Part shown: positions 53,388 through 54,563 of the stretch, piece after piece | Numbering within the stretch: the stretch's first letter is position 1 | How the letters are laid out: each line of letters starts with the position of its first letter | The notes under the pieces: generated by a model | Seen by the model: only the letters and a program-made list of their open reading frames with translations | Told to the model about the DNA's origin: nothing | Database searches by the model: none | Source: Clostridia bacterium | Lineage (GTDB): Bacteria > Bacillota > Clostridia > Christensenellales > Borkfalkiaceae | DNA length: 54,563 nucleotides | Reading direction: 5' to 3' | NCBI GenBank assembly: GCA_029055875.1 | Contig: JAIDCJ010000017.1 | Location: 1 to 54,563, forward strand | Made by a program: the position numbers and the translations under genes

Positions 53388-53411
53388 AAATCCCGCCTTG
53401 GCGGGATTTTT
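53388..53411. terminator. Terminator between the Nudix gene and the ferritin-like gene
   Basis: AATCCCGCC/GGCGGGATT stem with a 3-nt loop, followed by T residues on the plus strand and preceded by A residues, so it may act in both directions. Confidence 0.88.
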
Positions 53412-53426
53412 CTTTAATATGTATTG

Positions 53427-53942
53427 TTAACAATTATCGTTTTCTTTTAATTCGCCGAACAGCTTTTCAAGCGCGGCAACGTGCACTTTTTCATCTTCGA
53501 TAATGCGCTCGATAACGTCATACACTTTCTGATTGTTCAGCGAGCCGAGAATCCTGTGATATTCCGCGATTGCCCCTCGCTCCGCAATGATATCCGCGCC
53601 TATCATACCCAGCGGATTTTTTACGTAATTGACGTAGGAAGCGGAATAAAACCCTACGGGGTACGGCGGGCAGGAAGTAAACACGGGCGGTGCGCCAAGC
53701 TTGGTAATAAGCGTGCCGAGTATTTGAATGTGGTGCATTTCGGTAACTGCAATATCGAGCAGAAGTTTCGACTCCTTCTGCATACCGTTTGCTCCGAGAA
53801 ACACGGATTGATAAACGTATTGCAGCGTGGCAGTCAGTTCCCCTTCCCTTCCCGCGTATGCGGGAGATATGAGGCGAAGTGTTTGGTAATCTTCTGTGAT
53901 TCCATCAAGTGACGGATACGGTGCATCGAATTTCAAACCCAT
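53427..53942 (-). CDS. Ferritin-like di-metal protein
   Basis: A 171-residue four-helix protein. Likely metal ligands are Glu in REGELTATLQYVYQ, ExxH in VTEMHHIQILG, Glu in IAERGAIAEYHRIL and ExxxH in IEDEKVHVAALEKLF, a pattern of two paired Glu/His sites as in rubrerythrin- and manganese-catalase-like proteins. Clostridial homologues are annotated as ferritin-like or CotJC-like; a peroxide-removal or coat role is possible. ATG 53942 has GGGGGA upstream; the 14 upstream codons are dropped. Confidence 0.8.
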   Translation of the reverse strand: MGLKFDAPYPSLDGITEDYQTLRLISPAYAGREGELTATLQYVYQSVFLGANGMQKESKLLLDIAVTEMHHIQILGTLITKLGAPPVFTSCPPYPVGFYSASYVNYVKNPLGMIGADIIAERGAIAEYHRILGSLNNQKVYDVIERIIEDEKVHVAALEKLFGELKENDNC

Positions 53943-54012
53943 GTAAATTCCCCCTTTTGCGCAAACGATACGAAATTGCTTCAAAAATAAAAAATGAAGT
54001 GCGGCGTTTCGC

Positions 54013-54041
54013 TTGCAATTTCTTACTTTTTATGATATTCT
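54013..54041 (+). promoter_or_regulatory. Probable promoter for the tRNA-Ser region
   Basis: TTGCAA (54013-54018) and TATTCT (54036-54041), 17-bp spacer. It stands 39 nt before the first broken tRNA copy, about 435 nt before the intact gene. The -10 overlaps an inverted repeat GATATTCT/AGAATATC. Confidence 0.45.
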
Positions 54042-54080
54042 AATCAAAGAATATCGGTGAATACTTGACAATCTTTATTT

Positions 54081-54175
54081 GGAGAGATGGCAGAGCGTCG
54101 TAAGGAGCGCAGCGACGGAATAGCGATTGCTACGCGCTCCGCAAAAAAGCGCGTCAATCGCGTCATGCGGCGGTC
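54081..54175 (+). pseudogene. Interrupted 5' fragment of tRNA-Ser(TGA)
   Basis: Bases 54081-54100 match the tRNA 5' end (GGAGAGATGGCAGAGCG) with one G missing. About 65 nt of foreign sequence follow, and then 54164-54175 resume with ATGCGGCGGTC. The insert is flanked by GTC on both sides and contains several self-complementary segments. Confidence 0.75.
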
Positions 54176-54192
54176 AAGTTAATCGTTAATAC

Positions 54193-54233
54193 ATGGAGAG
54201 ATGGCAGAGCGGTCGAATGCGGCGGTCTTGAAA
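54193..54233 (+). pseudogene. Truncated 5' half of tRNA-Ser(TGA)
   Basis: 41 bases identical to 54474-54514, that is from two bases before the tRNA start through the anticodon loop, then complete divergence. It looks like an attachment-site or recombination duplicate made in the anticodon region. Confidence 0.85.
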
Positions 54234-54473
54234 TGCGATTGATTTCAATGGGTTTATTCCCCTAAATCTTTCTACAACGAGATTGCTTGACTGCTTAGTT
54301 ACTTACCTAAACGCCCGATTTTCGGTATAAAACGGCTTGTTTTCAGCGGATTATCGGGAACAATCAATCGGTTAAGAATTTCTACAACAAAATCGGAAAA
54401 TCGTAGAGTTCTACAAACTTTTCTACAAAATCATTTTCACTTGATTTTGCACCCAAAAACTTAATATTTTCAG
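54234..54473. other. Non-coding segment with four TTCTACAA direct repeats
   Basis: 240 nt with no plausible gene between the truncated and intact tRNA copies. TTCTACAA occurs at 54270, 54380, 54409 and 54421, all in the same orientation; the first two share the longer TTTCTACAAC. Short spaced direct repeats beside a tRNA half-duplication are what arm-type recombinase sites of an integrative element look like, but no integrase is in view. Confidence 0.5.
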
Positions 54474-54475
54474 AT

Positions 54476-54563
<88 letters not shown>

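Overview
The window looks like a chromosomal segment of an anaerobic, spore-forming Clostridia-type Firmicute. This rests on four things. Promoters are of the sigma-A type (TTGACA-N17-TATAAT). Control elements are Firmicutes-type: a T-box before thrS and an attenuated leader before infC-rpmI-rplT. Two genes are sporulation-linked (a CwlD-like amidase and a YtxC-like protein). Metabolism includes NfnAB-type electron bifurcation and the LL-diaminopimelate aminotransferase route to meso-DAP. I cannot name a species from sequence alone. Most genes are on the minus strand and tightly packed, often overlapping by 1-4 nt.

Layout. 1-2367: the 3' end of an unidentified gene, then a radical SAM / DUF4130 pair linked to DNA metabolism. 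2364-3850: thioesterase, aldo/keto reductase and tRNA-Ser(GGA). 3969-8495: short pyrophosphatase, ClpB, YebC and a SpoU-type rRNA methyltransferase. 8538-12787: the translation block rplT-rpmI-infC, thrS with its T-box, and a YtxC-like gene. 12936-15368: leuS. 15395-16017: a single-gene cassette carrying a lipoprotein. 16034-20323: membrane protein, RimK-like ATP-grasp enzyme, hom, coaX and a pantothenate-type ECF S component. 20575-22759: a small Cys/Gly-tailed peptide, two unknown proteins and a Nudix hydrolase. 22887-25064: a class A PBP. 25065-38836: a long arginine/carbamoyl phosphate operon (argG-argC-argJ-argB-argD-argF-carA-carB) ending with a cysteine desulfurase and thiI. 38995-42758: acyl-ACP thioesterase, CwlD and NfnBA. 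42973-43842: DegV. 43875-44886: a second single-gene cassette, carrying a methyltransferase. 44915-52702: a degenerate nitrilase, then purA-dapF-pyrG-dapL-malQ-mscL read leftwards. 52892-53942: a Nudix hydrolase with a zinc ribbon and a ferritin-like protein. 53985-54563: two broken copies of the 5' half of tRNA-Ser(TGA), followed by the intact gene at the window edge.

The most unusual observation is the pair of cassettes at about 15.4-16.0 kb (+) and 43.9-44.9 kb (-). Two unrelated AT-rich genes, a lipoprotein and a SAM methyltransferase, sit between the same 5' module (insulating hairpin, TTGCTT-N17-TATAAT promoter, conserved leader and ribosome binding site) and the same 3' module (a 37-nt hairpin). 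The homology stops close to the start codon and resumes close to the stop codon, so the cargo appears to have been exchanged while the expression frame was kept. No recombinase is visible nearby.

Other points of interest are a CarB-DapF fusion whose epimerase domain has lost one catalytic cysteine while an intact DapF is encoded elsewhere in the window, a nitrilase-family protein without its nucleophile, two apparently leaderless genes, two genes that start exactly 8 nt after a terminator U-tract, and the stacked tRNA-Ser fragments that suggest repeated integration.
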